Positions 22,772 through 35,184 are shown, counted from the stretch's first letter. The stretch: 64,000 nucleotides of DNA from Orientallactaga sibirica (GCA_036365145.1 JAEOAD010002231.1:3885501-3949500), one strand, 5' to 3'. The notes: generated by a model not told the origin, from the letters alone. Made by a program: numbers and translations.

Positions 22772-23137
22772 TGTAGTAGATGGCCTCACATTGCTGAGAT
22801 GAACTTCCAGAGCAGGCACAGTTATGGAGGAGGGATTTTTTGAAGGTAGAGGGGAAGTTCCATAATGGCAAAAGAAGCTGGCCTGCTTTCACAGGACCAA
22901 GCAGAGAGAGAAACCAATGCCATCAGCAGCACAAGCAAGCACACTTCAGGAACTCCAAGCAGAACTGAGGCACTTTGCATAACGTTAGACTGGAATTCCA
23001 AATCTACCCTCACACCTTAGGGCTGGACCCTAAGAGCCACCTAGTGACACCCCCTCCAGCCAGGTGGTTGCAGATCTAAATTACAAACTTTAATAAAATC
23101 CTGATTATATTGGGGCCATCCATTTAAACTACCAACA
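22772..23137 (-). mobile_element. Solo LTR, same family as 9810-10190
   Basis: Read on the minus strand it runs TGTTGGTAGTTT to CTACA. It parallels the 9810 element through 'acaggaccaagc', 'cacttcaggaactcc' and 'aacttccagagcaggcacag'. Flanks GACAA/GATAA fit a decayed 5-bp duplication. Confidence 0.7.
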
Positions 23138-24359
23138 GATAACTACATTTTCAGAGGAGTGGTTTTAGGAGGGAAAGAACGATACAGAAGTGGAACCAAT
23201 AGAGGAGCTAGGCCATGAAGAGAAAGTAGAAAGAAGGGAGCTGGGGTGTGGAAAGAGTCCTGCTCATGACCCCTCCACATCCAATGCCATGGAAGACAAT
23301 TTCATAAGTGGGGCAGGAATGGTCTCTTGAAGATGAGGGCTTCATTCAGTGTACGTGGCATCCTCCCAGCACATCTAGCCATGGGAGGTGGCTTAGCATC
23401 TGGTTAGGCAAGCCAGAGTCCATCTATAGGAAGTAGAAATACATAGATATAGAATGGGAAGAACTCAGTCCTGAATCCCTTCTGTCTATATCCAAAGTTG
23501 GTAGTATAATTTGGGAAAATCAAGCTCTCACTACTCTTGTCTGAACACTGGAATAATAATACTCTGTAAGTATTAGTCCAGCTCTAACAGTGTATAAGAG
23601 AGCTGCTTATTTTGATAACTCTTGGTCTCTTCTTGGAACTTGATGACTTCTTTCATAATACCTGACATACTGAGGCAAAATTTGATCTCTTTGAAAGTTT
23701 AGGGTTTTTTTTTTTTTTTTTAATGCTTGGATGAGGAAAAGGTAAAGTAAACTGTTTATTGACTCAAGGTTGATAACACAGAGGAAGGTCCTGTTCTTAG
23801 AATAATCCATGACTCTCCATGGCTCACGCTGGTAAATATTGCTCTTGAAACTATTAGAGTTTGCTACCGTTCTGTAGTACTCAGCAGCCCATGGAAATCA
23901 CACTGACAAAACCACAGTTGGTCACAACAGCAGCGGCAACAAATTACTGAGTTCCCTCTGTGGCAGCCAGTGCACTGACCATCTTTCTTACCTTGATGTT
24001 TCATTTACCCAGTATTTGTTGAGGACAGTGCTCTTAGTGTTGGGAACTTGACAGTCACACAACCAACAGGAATCCCTCTTCTCAGGGATCTGATATTCTG
24101 AAAGGAATGTGCCTTGAATCTTGCATTCTTCTGCTATGGAGGTCTTGCCATCTCCACTTGAAATATGAACTAATGAAAGTGGCATCCATTGCTAGCTGCT
24201 TGTCTATTCTTATGAACTCCTCTTCCAAACTCAACCAATTTGGGCTGACAATGCACCCAGCTGAAAATAGGGACTTGTTATTTCTCAAATATTTGATAGC
24301 CAAGAGTGGCTAAGAATGTGTGCACAGCATGTTTTTATGTGTATGTGTGTGTGTTTACA
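23138..24359. other. Intron, nothing firmly recognised
   Basis: About 1.2 kb. A phrase at 24000-24110 ('acccagtatttgttgaggacagtg') looks like an L2/MIR-type ancient remnant. No exon seen. Confidence 0.4.
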
Positions 24360-25045
24360 ACTGCTCTAATTTGACTAATAGATCCACTCAGTGGAATGGA
24401 ACTCATTGCTGGAACTGGGAAATAAGTCAAAGCCATGTACAAAAAACGAGCCCAGTCTCCAAGATCAAGCTCCTACCAAATGTAGACTAGGGCCTACGCA
24501 TATAAAATTCGCTATAAAATAACTATGGCCATTCCATCTATCTAGTATTAAATTTTCTCTCCATTGGAGAATTTGCTTATCTTTTTCAGATGGACGACGA
24601 ACCTGAAGGAAGGATCAGCCTATCACACCTCACCAGGGTCCCAGCTGAAACCACAATGTGGGGAAAGGGCAAAAGTGCAAGTTTCTTGGTGAACATGACA
24701 CCAGAAAAAGGCTGAAGGAGATAAACACAGAGAACATCCAACTCCTACTAAGCCAGATGACCAGAGACACAGAGGCTCCCAAAACCTCACCACTGAAGCA
24801 GAACTAAAATGACCCCAATGTGGCTCAGGGAAATTTGCGGAAGAGAGGGCAGAAAGAGTGTTAGAGCCACAAACTGGGTCATTATGCACAGAGATTTGGC
24901 CTATCCCCCATGATTTTTGACTACCACCACAGTGCAAGACCCACATCCCTCATTGATGAGGGTGGGGGAGAGGGAGGAGGATAATGGAGTCACCAATATG
25001 ATTGTAAAATTAGAATAATATAAACAAAATAAATTATTTTTAAAA
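24360..25045 (+). mobile_element. 5'-truncated L1, 3' UTR
   Basis: The sequence is the inverse complement of the L1 3' UTR at 49.2-49.98 kb. Shared strings include 'gtggaatggaactcattgctgg', 'ctccattggagaatttgctt' and 'gggaggaggataatggagtc'. It ends in 'aaaataaattatttttaaaaaag'. No ORF2 sequence is attached. Confidence 0.85.
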
Positions 25046-26078
25046 AAGAAAATAGTTCATGAAAAGAAATACAGAAGTCACTGAGAAGGGGTCTAGCCCT
25101 CCCATATGAAAAGTACATCATAAGGTGGTGGTTCTTTCTCCTATTGCAGGAAGTGGTACCTGAAAGTGGAGTAGCCATCTTGCAGCTGCAATTACAAAGC
25201 CACGTGCTGAAGAATTTATGAGAAAATTAAGAGCTGTGAGAGCCAGCATGTAGCTACACTGGTCCTGGACTGTTGCAATTGGAAATTATTATTATGGAGA
25301 AAAGTGAGTCTGTTCTGGATAATCCCCTTTGGTCAGGTTTCAACTCCAGCCAGGCAAAGACAATCCTCACCCATCCAAGTGACTTGCCCATAATGACTGA
25401 GCTAGGTGTGATACAGCCATGCTCTTTCTGCCCTCTGCGTACCTTCAAGATTTACACCTATGCACATTTGAGCTTCCTGGAGGACAGAAGCATGGAGGGA
25501 TTTACAGATGTTCACACTGTTTATTGCTGTGTGTATTCTGTGCAGTGTTTGATTTCTCACAGATCTATTCAAGTCTGCATTCAACCCTCCATTCATGCTC
25601 CCTGCACAGCTAAGCTGCTGACTTCAACTAGTTAGTTTCATGAGAACAGCACCCTTGAATTTAGCTTTTTTTTTTCCTTAAAGACTGGCACTATGGGTTA
25701 AAAAAAGTAATCTGCCTTTGCTTTATTTTTACTATAAGAAATAAGGCCATCTTGACCACAACTAGCAGACTGGAGAATCAACTTCTATGCTGTATCCCTG
25801 CAAATGCTTCCTGCTGAAATTTCCTTTTATGTGTGGATCTGTGTATTCTTAACCCTGAAAGCTCCATGCTTTCCCCCTGTCATTTTCTCTGTAAGTGACA
25901 GCTTTTCTGTTACTGCTAACATGTTGCAGGGAAATGCCCAACTTTCAGGCTCTGCTTCTAGGTCTCCCCAACATTGGTGTCACACATTCTGTATGCAGAT
26001 CTGGCATAACCTACTCCCAACATGTCCTAGGTGGCCAGATTTAACTAGGTTACACCTGTCTGTGTCTGTCTGGATGGA

Positions 26079-26079
<1 letters not shown>
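25046..26079. other. Intron, unclassified
   Basis: About 1 kb with moderate GC. No repeat or exon recognised, and open frames here lack splice context and protein-family motifs. Confidence 0.4.

Positions 26080-26130
<51 letters not shown>
26080..26130. repeat. (CA)n microsatellite, followed by (CT)n
   Basis: About 25 CA units, then a short (CT)n at 26140-26157. Confidence 0.95.
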
Positions 26131-26544
26131 ACTCCCTCCCCTCTCTCTCTCTCTCTTGCCCCTCTCCTAGAAAACTTATTCAGATGAGCATCACACAGCA
26201 TTATGACACAGATTTTCTAGCAACCAATCCTCTTCTCATAAAGCTATCGTCTAAGACAGATTCTTCTTACAAGATAGATGGCTTCAGAACAAGTGGGTAA
26301 CTTCCTAGACCTCAAAGGACAGAGTGCTCTAAATTATCTTTCTCTTTAAGTATACACGCACCCCCGGGGAAAAGCATAGAAGGAATTACAGTTTCCTATC
26401 ACAAGCTTCTCTCAGTCTGGTTCTTTATACAAGTTGCATGAGATAAGCAGGTGAAATAAACCTGAGTACATTCACGACAGTTTTCTTTGAAATACTTTGA
26501 AATATTACAATGTGCAACCCCATGTTACAGGGACAATTGTTGTC

Positions 26545-27080
26545 TGGATTCTCTACTGCTATGTAATGAACCACACCTCCAAAGAAGTGCAGCCAAGAAC
26601 ATTCATTCTGATGTTGGTCACAATTGTGTGGGTTAACTGGGTTCATCCGAGTAGCTCTTCAACTTCACTTGTTCTCTGGGGCTGCAGTCACTGGAGGATA
26701 TATGTGGACAGTGATGTCTGAGATGGCTCACTCCCAAGTCTAGTCCCATGGCCTCTACAGGGATACAGGGATGCTGGGCGTCTTTCTCTATCCACTCTGT
26801 TTTCTGTCTATGTGGTTTCTCCATATCATCTTAACATCAGGGTAGCTGGACTCCTTAAGTGGCAGAGTCCCCAAATCACAAAAGCACACATTTTTTGCTT
26901 TCTTTGGGCTGAGGCTTACTTGCTGCTGAAGTGTCATTTTCATTATATTGTATTAGTGAATCAGAGTTCATGTCAGTCTAGACCACACTGCAATGTGACG
27001 ACTAGGAGGTGTGATTCCTTCAGGGCCATTTTCCAGAGGCCAGCTTCTGAAATTATTGTTCACTCTGCTAAAGGTAGACA
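26545..27080 (+). repeat. Ancient interspersed repeat, family uncertain
   Basis: 'ctctactgctatgtaatgaacc', 'ggggctgcagtcactggagg' and 'gatggctcactcccaag' follow a common mammalian element ('attgctgcataacaaacc..ggctgcagtcatc..gatggctcactc'). Heavily diverged. Confidence 0.45.
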
Positions 27081-27408
27081 TGACATTTGATAATCTACAT
27101 CTTCCTTCCTTAAAAAAAATCTTACTAGTTGTATGAATTATCAAGACTTATCAACACTGGAAAGTATATAGAAAAATGTATATAGAAACTACACAACCCA
27201 GCAAATCTTATTTGCTTGCAAAACATAATGAAGACTTCTGAAAAAGTTTAGTTTTCCCAATTTTTACAGACATAAGAAACCAAGCTATATGAATAGATGG
27301 ATTTATTATGAAATAAATTTTGTATGTTCAAGATAATAGCACTTTACTAATACAATGTATTAGGTACTTATTAAGAATAGGCACTGGGTTATTATTCTTT
27401 ATACCTGA

Positions 27409-27619
27409 GTTTTTATTTGAAAGAAAGACAGAGAGAAAGAGGCAGGGTGGGGAGGAGTAGATACAGAATGGGCACACCAGGGCCTTTAGCCATTGCAAAC
27501 AAACTCCAGACACATGAGCCACCTTGTGAATCTGGCTTTACATGGATACTGGGGAATTGAATCTGGGTCCTTGGGCTTTACAGGCAAGTGCCTTAACCAT
27601 TAAGTCATCTCTTCAGTCC
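27409..27619 (-). mobile_element. tRNA-derived SINE with target-site duplication
   Basis: Antisense, diverged copy. TATACCTGA at 27400-27408 and 27620-27628, followed on both sides by T-rich sequence. Confidence 0.88.
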
Positions 27620-27657
27620 TATACCTGATTTTATTGACACCTCATAAAATATATATG

Positions 27658-27862
27658 GGGCCTTGAGAGATGGCTTTATGGTTAAGGTGCTTGCCTGTGA
27701 AGCCTAAGAACAGAACTCAGGTTTGATTCTCCAGTATCTACATATGCCAGATGCACAAGGTGGCCCATGTATCTGAAGTTCATCTGCAGTGGCTGAGGCA
27801 TGCCCAGTCATATTCATTCTCTCTCTCTCTCATAAATTAAATAAAATAAAGACTTTTTAAAA
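27658..27862 (+). mobile_element. tRNA-derived SINE
   Basis: Sense copy, 'ggccttgagagatggctttatgg' to (AAATAAA). With the previous element it forms a tail-to-tail inverted pair, heads facing each other across about 40 bp. Confidence 0.87.
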
Positions 27863-27894
27863 AAACATACCTGCCTCCAAATTTCCAAATTAGC

Positions 27895-27985
27895 AGAATT
27901 CATTGAGGTTTTGTAACTTGCCTAGAATCTAACAATAGGGAAGAAACAGGACCCAATTCCACCTGATTTTAAAACACATATGTTC
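27895..27985 (-). repeat. MIR fragment
   Basis: 'ttgaggttttgtaacttgcctagaatctaacaatagg' is the antisense of the MIR core ('gaggttaagtaacttgcccaaggtcacac'). Confidence 0.6.
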
Positions 27986-28704
27986 TTAAAGTATAAATCA
28001 CTTCATCTGACTTGTCCTTGCTCATTATTTTCATACATTTTTATCAAATGAGATTCAATTAAATTAGAAACAAGAGTTCTAGCTCTTATACTCACCTCTG
28101 AAGGTTTAAGGCACCCTTCCTAATGGCAGAATTTTAAATCCTCTTTCTATTTGGCACCAGAGTCCTGACAATTCCCCCAAAGATCTCAGCTCTGCTAGTA
28201 AATGTATCTGTTTATAAGCTTGAACCTCAGCCAAACCCTGAGGTTTGTTGAGTAAAACTCTCCTCCTCATTAATCTAGATACCAGGAAAATTTCCCCTTT
28301 AGCACTAGAGCGGAATCACAAATTCTTATTATCAAAGACACAGAAATGGGACATCTGTGCCTTTCATTTTATGTTGACATGATTTTGGAACTATCACCAA
28401 AATTAAGTTCCTCTTAAGAAATCTGATGGTTTGATGAAAGATTTAAAGATGGAAATTGTCAGTGAACGGTGCACCGATAGTGTTACCATGTATCGATATA
28501 GTTGTCTCTTGCCACAATGGACCTCTGCTGGTCTTTCTAAGAACAAATCATACTCTCCTGATTGATGCCTTTACCCCAGCTCTCATTTAGACTGTCTTCT
28601 GCATATAATCCCACCTTTCTAAATACTTAAAGTTCAGAAGCACAGTTCAAATCAAGCTTTTCTTATCATATGGCATGAGATAAATAAATTTACACTGTGA
28701 CTCT
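27986..28704. other. Intron, nothing recognised
   Basis: No repeat consensus, exon or RNA gene recognised in about 700 bp. Confidence 0.4.
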
Positions 28705-29060
28705 ATCTTAGCTATTACTGCAGAATAAATCACCCTAATGCTTAAAGACAAAAAGCACCTGTTTGTTGCTCTATGGGCTGCCACTTGGGAAGGTGTAGCT
28801 AGCATGGCTTGTCTCCAAGAAGCTGACAGGTTTGCTCATGTTAGCAGTCAGTTGGGTTAGCACGGATCTGGCCAGTTGGCCGAGGAGGATTGCAGTCACA
28901 TACCCAAGGTCCTGGCTGTATTGCTGGGAATAACTAGGAACATTTAGCCTCTCTATTTATGAGCATAGAGCAGGAGTAATAAAACTGTTTGGTAAGATCA
29001 GGATACCTCATTTTCTTAGTCAAAGCTTGTTACAAGGTCAGCTGAGAAATGAAAGGTGAG
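28705..29060 (+). repeat. Ancient interspersed repeat, family uncertain
   Basis: Opens 'cttagctattactgcagaataaatcacc' and holds 'gtcagttgggttagc' and 'gattgcagtcacat', the same general type as the block at 26.5 kb. Confidence 0.4.
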
Positions 29061-29085
29061 GGTATAAAAATAAAACTATAACTGA

Positions 29086-29186
29086 TTTTTTTTTTTTTTT
29101 TTTTTTTGATGCTCATTAAAAATAAAACTCTTATTCTGGGATTAAAGGCGTGCACCAAAAATTGTTAAAAATAAAATCTTATTCTG
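29086..29186 (-). mobile_element. Rearranged B1 remnant
   Basis: A 22-nt T-run (29086-29107) and the B1 5' piece CTGGGATTAAAGGCGTGCAC (29136-29155) are present, but the B1 middle is gone. In its place is a block (29115-29138) nearly identical to the following 29165-29186. Confidence 0.6.
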
Positions 29187-29604
29187 TCATCTTTCAGGTA
29201 ATAATTTAGGACTAGTAAATTTTAATTTGTAAACATCTTCAATTGAGTTATCTTTGTAAATAATTGTTCATTTCTAATTTTAAATTTCAAACTAACTTCA
29301 TACTAATAAAACATTATAGAAATAATACTGATAATTTGGAAATAATACTCACTTTGCTTCTTCCATATAAATATACTAAATATCAATAATACATATTTTG
29401 GAAAAAAGAAATAAATCAATTTTTTATTAAGTGTCCATCAGCTGTATTCTTCTGATATGTCTAATATGGTCTATGACATGTAATAAGCTTGGAAAAATAT
29501 GCAAATGGAAGATATTAAAGTTATAATAATATATCTTTAATAATAAAATTGTAAATATTGAGCTAAAATATTTTCAAAGTTATTTTCTTTTTACTTTCAT
29601 TCCA

Positions 29605-29951
29605 CCATTATGGTTTAAATGTAAAGTATTCTCCATAAACTCATGTGTTATAACACTTGGTCCCCAGCTGGTGATGCTGTTGTGGAACCTTTAGGAAGTA
29701 AAGATTTATTAGAAGTGCTTAACTGGGGGCAAGTCTTGAAGTTTTATAGCCTGGCCTTACTTCCTATTTGCTATCTAAAACTTCACAGGACAACTGTGAA
29801 TGCAATGTGAACAGCCAGCCTCCTGTTGTTGCTGCCATGCCTTCCCCATAGTGATGGAAAGTGTTGTGAACTGCAAGCCAAAATATACTTTCCTTCCTTA
29901 AGGTGTTCTTGTAAGGTGTTGGTCACAGCAATTTGTGAAGTAACTAATACA
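29605..29951 (+). mobile_element. MaLR-type element, 5' LTR
   Basis: About 347 bp. It pairs with the LTR at 31758-32093 through 'ggtttaaatgtaaagtattctcc' / 'ggttgaatgtaaaatatcccc', 'cacttggtccccagctgg', 'gcaagccaaaatatactttcc' and 'ggtcacagcaa'. Its first bases (CATTATGG for TGTTRTGG) have mutated. Ends 'taactaataca'. Confidence 0.8.
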
Positions 29952-30422
29952 GAATTTGGAACTGGGAAATGAAGCCATTGCTGTTATAAACCTGACCATA
30001 TGATTCATAGGTTTTTGGAAATGGTTTGTGGAAGGAATATGAAGGACTTTGGAACTTTGGGTTAAAGAAGCCCTGGAACGTTATAAGCAGAGTTTAAAGA
30101 GTTATTCTGATGGGAGTATAAAAGTCCAAAATGCTGTGAGAAACATTAATAGTAGAGGCCCAGGAGATTTTCAAGGGAAACAAGAACTCTCTCAGGAACT
30201 AGGCTAGAGTTCCTATGATTCATGTGATACTGTGGCAAGCAATCTGGCTGCATGCTATCCTTATCTTAAAACTGATTGAGGTTGAATTTGAATATAAGGT
30301 AATGGACTAATTTGTACGGCAGAGAAAATTTTAAGATAGCATAACATTCAAGCTGTTGTATGGTTACTTTTCACTACTTTTATTCAGATTGATAGTGAAA
30401 GAGATAGAGAAGATGGCAAAAA

Positions 30423-30570
30423 GAGCTGGGCATAGTGGCATATGCCTTTCATCTCAGCACATGGGACTCAGAGGTAAGAGGATCCCTGTAAGTTTGAGGC
30501 TAGTCTGTGACTACAGAGTGAGTTCCAGGTCAGCCTGGGCTAGAGTGGTACCCTACCTAACTTTAGAGAG
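30423..30570 (+). mobile_element. B1 SINE inside the MaLR
   Basis: 'agctgggcatagtggcatatgcc' to 'cctacctaac', diverged, without a clean target duplication. Confidence 0.82.
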
Positions 30571-31474
30571 AAAAGGTTTTTGATCCTAATCCAAGTTAAA
30601 GTTCTAGATATGCAGACTGCTGCTGACAAAGTACCTACAATTGTTGAAGAGATTGACTCCATTAAACAGAAATCTTTCTGTTCACTGGGACAATAGGAAA
30701 AAATATTCTGAGGGCCAGATCCTATCTATTAAAGGTAATAACTTATGAGAATGAAACAGTTTTTGAAAGGAGAAAGCCAGAAAGCCTGAAGGGAGAATGC
30801 TGCATATTGAGTTCCATGCTCAAGGACAACTGCTGAGGAAAGTGTCTTTAGGGATTCACTAGGGCACACACACACTAGGGTACAAGACTGCATCTGGAGC
30901 TAGCAGCATAAACTGGCAAAATTTGCATGAAAGGTACAAGATCAAAGGAGTAACAGTGTCTCACTCTATGGTTTTAGAGAGCTGCTGATGCTGGGCAAGG
31001 TGTGGCAGGATTGGATTTTCTGCAAGGACACCCTGAGTCATCCTCATGTGAAGTTGTGAAAGTCAAGCCTAAGTTGCAGTGGAGACAGCACTATATGGAG
31101 ATACAAGAACCACAGGATGTCTGCCAAGAAAAGCTATCAGCTCAGAGTAGAGCAAGCCCCAAAGAGAGACTATGTGTGCTACAGGCAGCAGCATTGGACA
31201 GGCAGGGCTACCTATGCTCTTTGGAGCCCAGAAGATTTTATCACAAGCCCCAGATACTGGACATGGAGTTGTAGGATTTGATATTTTCCCTGCTGGGATT
31301 CAGTGTTGCTTTGTCTAATTTTTCCTTATTATGCTTCCATTCCTCACATTTGGAATGGGAATGTTTACGCTGTGCCATTATATATTACAGGAGTATTCCA
31401 GTTGATCTCCTTGAGTCTCTGATAAACTTTGGACTTTTGTACAGTGTTGGGACTGTTAAGGACTATAGGGACTT

Positions 31475-31680
31475 TTAAAAAATGTATTTTTATTTATTTG
31501 CAAGCATAAAGAGATAGACCAAAAGAGAAAAAGAGAGAGAGACTAGGCATGTCAGGGCCTCTAGCCACTGATGCATGTGCCACTTTGTGAATCTAGCTTT
31601 ACGTGGCTACTGGGAAATTAAATCAGGGTCTTTAGGCTTTGCAAGTAAATGCATTAACCTCTGAGCCATCTCTCTAGCCC
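31475..31680 (-). mobile_element. tRNA-derived SINE inside the MaLR
   Basis: Antisense copy flanked by CTATAGGGACTT (31463-31474) and CTATAGAGACTT (31681-31692). The body is shortened after 'ctagccactg'. Confidence 0.92.
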
Positions 31681-31757
31681 CTATAGAGACTTGAGATTGA
31701 ACTGAATTCATGTTGCATCATGAGGTGGCCATGAGCCTATGGAGGGCAGAGGCAGGA

Positions 31758-32093
31758 TGTTGTGGGTTGAATGTAAAATATCCCCATAGGCATGTGTTTG
31801 GATACTTGGTCCCAGCTGGAAGTGTTTGTTTGGGAAGATGGTAGAACTTTTAGAAGGTAGATCCTTGCTGGAGGAAGTGGATCACTAGAGTAAAGCCTTT
31901 ATGTTATATAGCGTGGCCCCACTTCCTGTTCTCTAACTGAAATCAAGGTGAGCACTTGGCCTCTCCTTGCTGCCTTGCCTTCCACACCAGGATGGAAAGC
32001 ATCCTCTCAAACTGTAAGCTGAAGTAAACCCTTGCCTTCCTTAAGCTGCCTCTTGTCAGTTATTTGGTCACAGCAACAAGTAAAATGATTAAT
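31758..32093 (+). mobile_element. MaLR-type element, 3' LTR
   Basis: About 336 bp, starting TGTTGTGGGTTGAATG. It contains the late 'ctgtaagctgaagtaaacc' block and ends 'gattaatat'. It differs from the 5' LTR at many sites, so the insertion is old. Confidence 0.8.
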
Positions 32094-32225
32094 ATAGTTT
32101 CTTTTTGGAAATGAAAAAAAAATCACCAAGTCATACCTATTTATAACTTATTCTTTACATATTTTGAAATGTAGATATTGCAAAATCTAGCACAGAATAA
32201 AATTTTTTCATACTAAAAAGGATCC

Positions 32226-32372
32226 TTAATCCAGGTATGGTGGCTCATTTAATCTCAATACTCAGGAGAATGATGCAAGAGGATTATCATGAGTTCAAGA
32301 CAAGTCTGGGCTACGTAGTGAGCTTGAGGAAAGTCTAGACTACAGAGTGAGGCCATGCCACAGAAATGAAAT
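32226..32372 (+). mobile_element. B1 SINE, old
   Basis: 'aatccaggtatggtggctcat' with 'gagttcaagacaagtctgggctacgtagtgag'. Diverged from the younger B1 copies. Confidence 0.7.
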
Positions 32373-32758
32373 AGTTAAATACATGTAAACTGCACTGAAA
32401 GCCTTTTAAAGTCAAATATGTAAAAGTACACTCACAGAATTTCCAAACCAAGCCTTGTATACATAACTACTCTTAGTGTTTCATTTTTAGCTTATTTTCT
32501 ACTTTGGTAGGGACAAATCTTCTGTTTTCTTGTTTATGATTTTGTTTTTAGTAATCAGAACTTGTCATTTTAAAAATCTGAGGTTAATTCTTCTCTTTGT
32601 TAAATATCTTACATAAAAATCTTCAAATGATTTAGAATAAGATTCAATGCAATTTCATAGGCCTGATTTATAATACTAGCCACTGCCATTATAGGATACT
32701 TTGGCTGATTTATAAAGTGATACAACAAAGAATGAAATACTTCAAAACTGTGATTAAT

Positions 32759-32926
32759 AGCTGGTGGGGCTAATAATGGCGGGACATGTCTTTAATCTCC
32801 CAGCACTTGGGAGGCAGAGGTAGGAGGATCACTGTGAGTTCAAAGCCAACCTGAGACTACACAGAGAATTCCAGATCAGACTAGGCTAGAGTGAAACTCC
32901 ACCTCAAAAAAAAAAAAAAAAATAAG
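32759..32926 (+). mobile_element. B1 SINE with target-site duplication
   Basis: Sense B1 ending in poly(A). TTCAAAACTGTGATTA (32741-32756) is matched by TTCAAAATTGTGATTA just after the tail. The head has a small rearrangement ('ggctaataatggcggg'). Confidence 0.88.
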
Positions 32927-33519
32927 AGTTCAAAATTGTGATTATTTTCCAGTAACAAAGAACATGTTTACTGTCATGCATAAGATTTAAGTATTTTAAT
33001 ATCAACTTTATCCTCAAATATTATGTCACTCTTGATAATTTTATATATGCAGTTGTAAATTTTAATTAATGTTTGTTAACAAAGTATCATATTTGTTGCA
33101 TCTACACTGGAATCAATTTCAAACATACTTCCACTCCATAGACTTTTATTTTAGTAAAAGCATTATTTTCACTGTGGTACTGTGCTCTACTAATATTTGC
33201 AGTTATATTATCATTTGCATTCAGATTATTTAAATTTTTAAATCACAATGATTTAATGGTGGTAGTATTTGCAATAAGATCAAACAATTCACTTTTGAAC
33301 AATAAACTTTTCAAAGCTATTCTGTGTCCTGTAAATTTAACTAAAATATTTAAACCATTATTAGTATTACCTGATATTCTGTTTGCTTTATCTGCTGACA
33401 CCTGTTATCAAACTATCACTTAACTGCTTTTGAAAATTCGACAAATGGTGGCAGTACATTAGTAGCCAATGTTTTATTTTTCTTGTTAATTCAAGGAACT
33501 TTAGAAATAAAATCGAGTG

Positions 33520-33682
33520 AGCTGTGTGTGGTGGCGCACACCTTTAATCCCAGCACTCAGGAGGCAGAGGTAGGAGAATTGCCTTGAGTTCAAGGCCACC
33601 CTGAGATTACATAGTGAATTCCAGGTCAGCCTGGGCTAGAGTGAGACCCTACCTCGAAAAAACAAAATAAATAAATAATTAA
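33520..33682 (+). mobile_element. B1 SINE, well preserved
   Basis: 'gtgtgtggtggcgcacaccttt' to 'gaccctacctcgaaaaaac' with an (AAATA)n tail. 'cgagtga' / 'tgagtga' lie at the edges. Confidence 0.9.
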
Positions 33683-33850
33683 AGTTGAGTGAAATTAATT
33701 GTGCACAACTGTCATGTGAGGTAGGTGAACATTCCTTCGGCATGGAGTGGTATGTAAATACACCTTAAGCAGCTGTATGTACAGTCACTTCGAGCAATAT
33801 TTTTTAAACAATGAGTAATGCTTATTACATAGATATTGCTGCTTACAAAA

Positions 33851-33999
33851 GCTGGTGAGGGGGTAGAGAGGAGAGAGTGGCACATGCCTTTAATCCCAGC
33901 ACCTGTGAGTGCAAGGCCAGCCTGGGGCTACAGAGTGAATTCCAGGATAGCTTGGGCTAGAGTGAAACCCTGCCTAGAAAACAAACAAACAACAACAAA
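33851..33999 (+). mobile_element. B1 SINE with internal deletion
   Basis: The 'cttgggaggcagaggtaggagg' block is missing: 'cccagcacc' joins 'tgtgagtgcaaggcc'. The outer flanks carry a perfect AGATATTGCTGCTT (33831-33844 and 34000-34013), so the deletion was present at insertion or arose later inside it. Confidence 0.88.
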
Positions 34000-34013
34000 A
34001 GATATTGCTGCTT

Positions 34014-35184
34014 CCTCAGCACATTTCTGTCTTCTGGTTGTTTTATGATCAACAATCCTGTGTGTGGTTTTTTTGTATGTTACATATTCATCATCTTGAG
34101 AAACAGAAAATCAATACTTAAGTTATATGAATGCATTACACCTTTGTTTCTAATGTGGTTTATTGTAAAATAAGATAAGTATGACCAAACAATAACAAGA
34201 GCTGTACTTCTACATCATTTGCTAAATAACCAGACTGCTGTGGCAAGCACATTCGGATGCTCTGTAATGAAGCTGCCCAGTCTCTGACTCCCACACAAAT
34301 TTCATTTACATCTAATCTCTTAGTCCCTGCATAGCCCACTAACTCCCTTGACTGGCATCCTGGTGGCCTCATGCATCTCACAGCTCATGGCAAGTGCCCA
34401 GCCACACACACAACCAGTGATGGCACCCAGTGATGCTGGCAGGGTTTGTAGTATCAAGAGCATATCTCGATACCACCAGAACAGCAAGAAGCTGTTTCTA
34501 GCAGCTTGGGTCCATGTGTAATCACATTACCTGCCTGTTCCCTGAACCCCAAAGGAAGATTTAAGTTTCCTTGGTACTGGAAATGCTAGGAAACTCCTTT
34601 CTATGACTATGCTTCAGTATCTCAGGGTACAGGGAAATTCCCGTTAACTACACATGCCTCCCACAGCTTACTATGAAGGCGACTGAATCAGAGACTGAAA
34701 TACCATAGAGACTTATGAAACCTCTTGTAATGCAATGATTAGCAAGGGTACTTGTTTAAAGGAAAATCCAGGCACATGCTAAACTGGACTGAATGCTTAA
34801 ATAGGCTCAAACCAATGCATTCTGGGCAAACAGTATACACGGTCACCTTGAACCCAGAATTGTCTTTGACTCCAACACTTGAAATAATTAATTCCTAGAT
34901 CTCATGCAAGCTTTCTGCCACATTTCTTTTGAAATGAGCCATTTTCTATTCTTACTGTGTCCACTTTAGCTCACGTGATTGTTACCACATCCCTGTATCA
35001 TGTACAACAATCTGTTTCCTGGTCTAGACTCAATCTTTCCTTCTATCCACTCTCCTCCTACTTGTATTTTTCCTTCTCCAAAAACGTTTGTGTCATGTCA
35101 AACCATTGCTGAAAAATCTTTTAATGGCCACTCATTTTCCATAAATTCCAAACCTCTTTCAATATCATCTGTATTATATACTTT
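34014..35184. other. Intron, largely repeat-poor
   Basis: About 1.2 kb without recognisable SINE, L1 or LTR. No exon recognised. Open frames here have no family signature. Confidence 0.45.

Larger units (their letters stand above)
29952..31757 (+). mobile_element. MaLR-type element, internal region
   Basis: 'aatttggaactgggaaatg' follows the LTR directly, as the internal start does in THE1/MST MaLRs. Near the right end 'ggagttgtaggatttgatattttccctgctggga' and 'cacatttggaatgggaatg' parallel the known MaLR 3' internal phrases ('taagatttgac..cctgctgg', 'catttggaacgg'). No retroviral protein is encoded. MaLR internal regions are non-coding and were mobilised by ERVL enzymes. Open frames inside (for example 31002-31274) are therefore not genes. 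Two SINEs interrupt it. Confidence 0.78.

Noticed and set aside
25254..25635. 120- and 64-codon frames near 25.3-25.6 kb
   Set aside because: No recognisable domain or splice context, and frames are open on both strands, as expected for moderate-GC intron by chance.
31002..31478. Open frames of 90 and 66 codons in the 31-kb region
   Set aside because: They lie in the non-coding internal region of the MaLR element, have no family motif, and are in keeping with chance.
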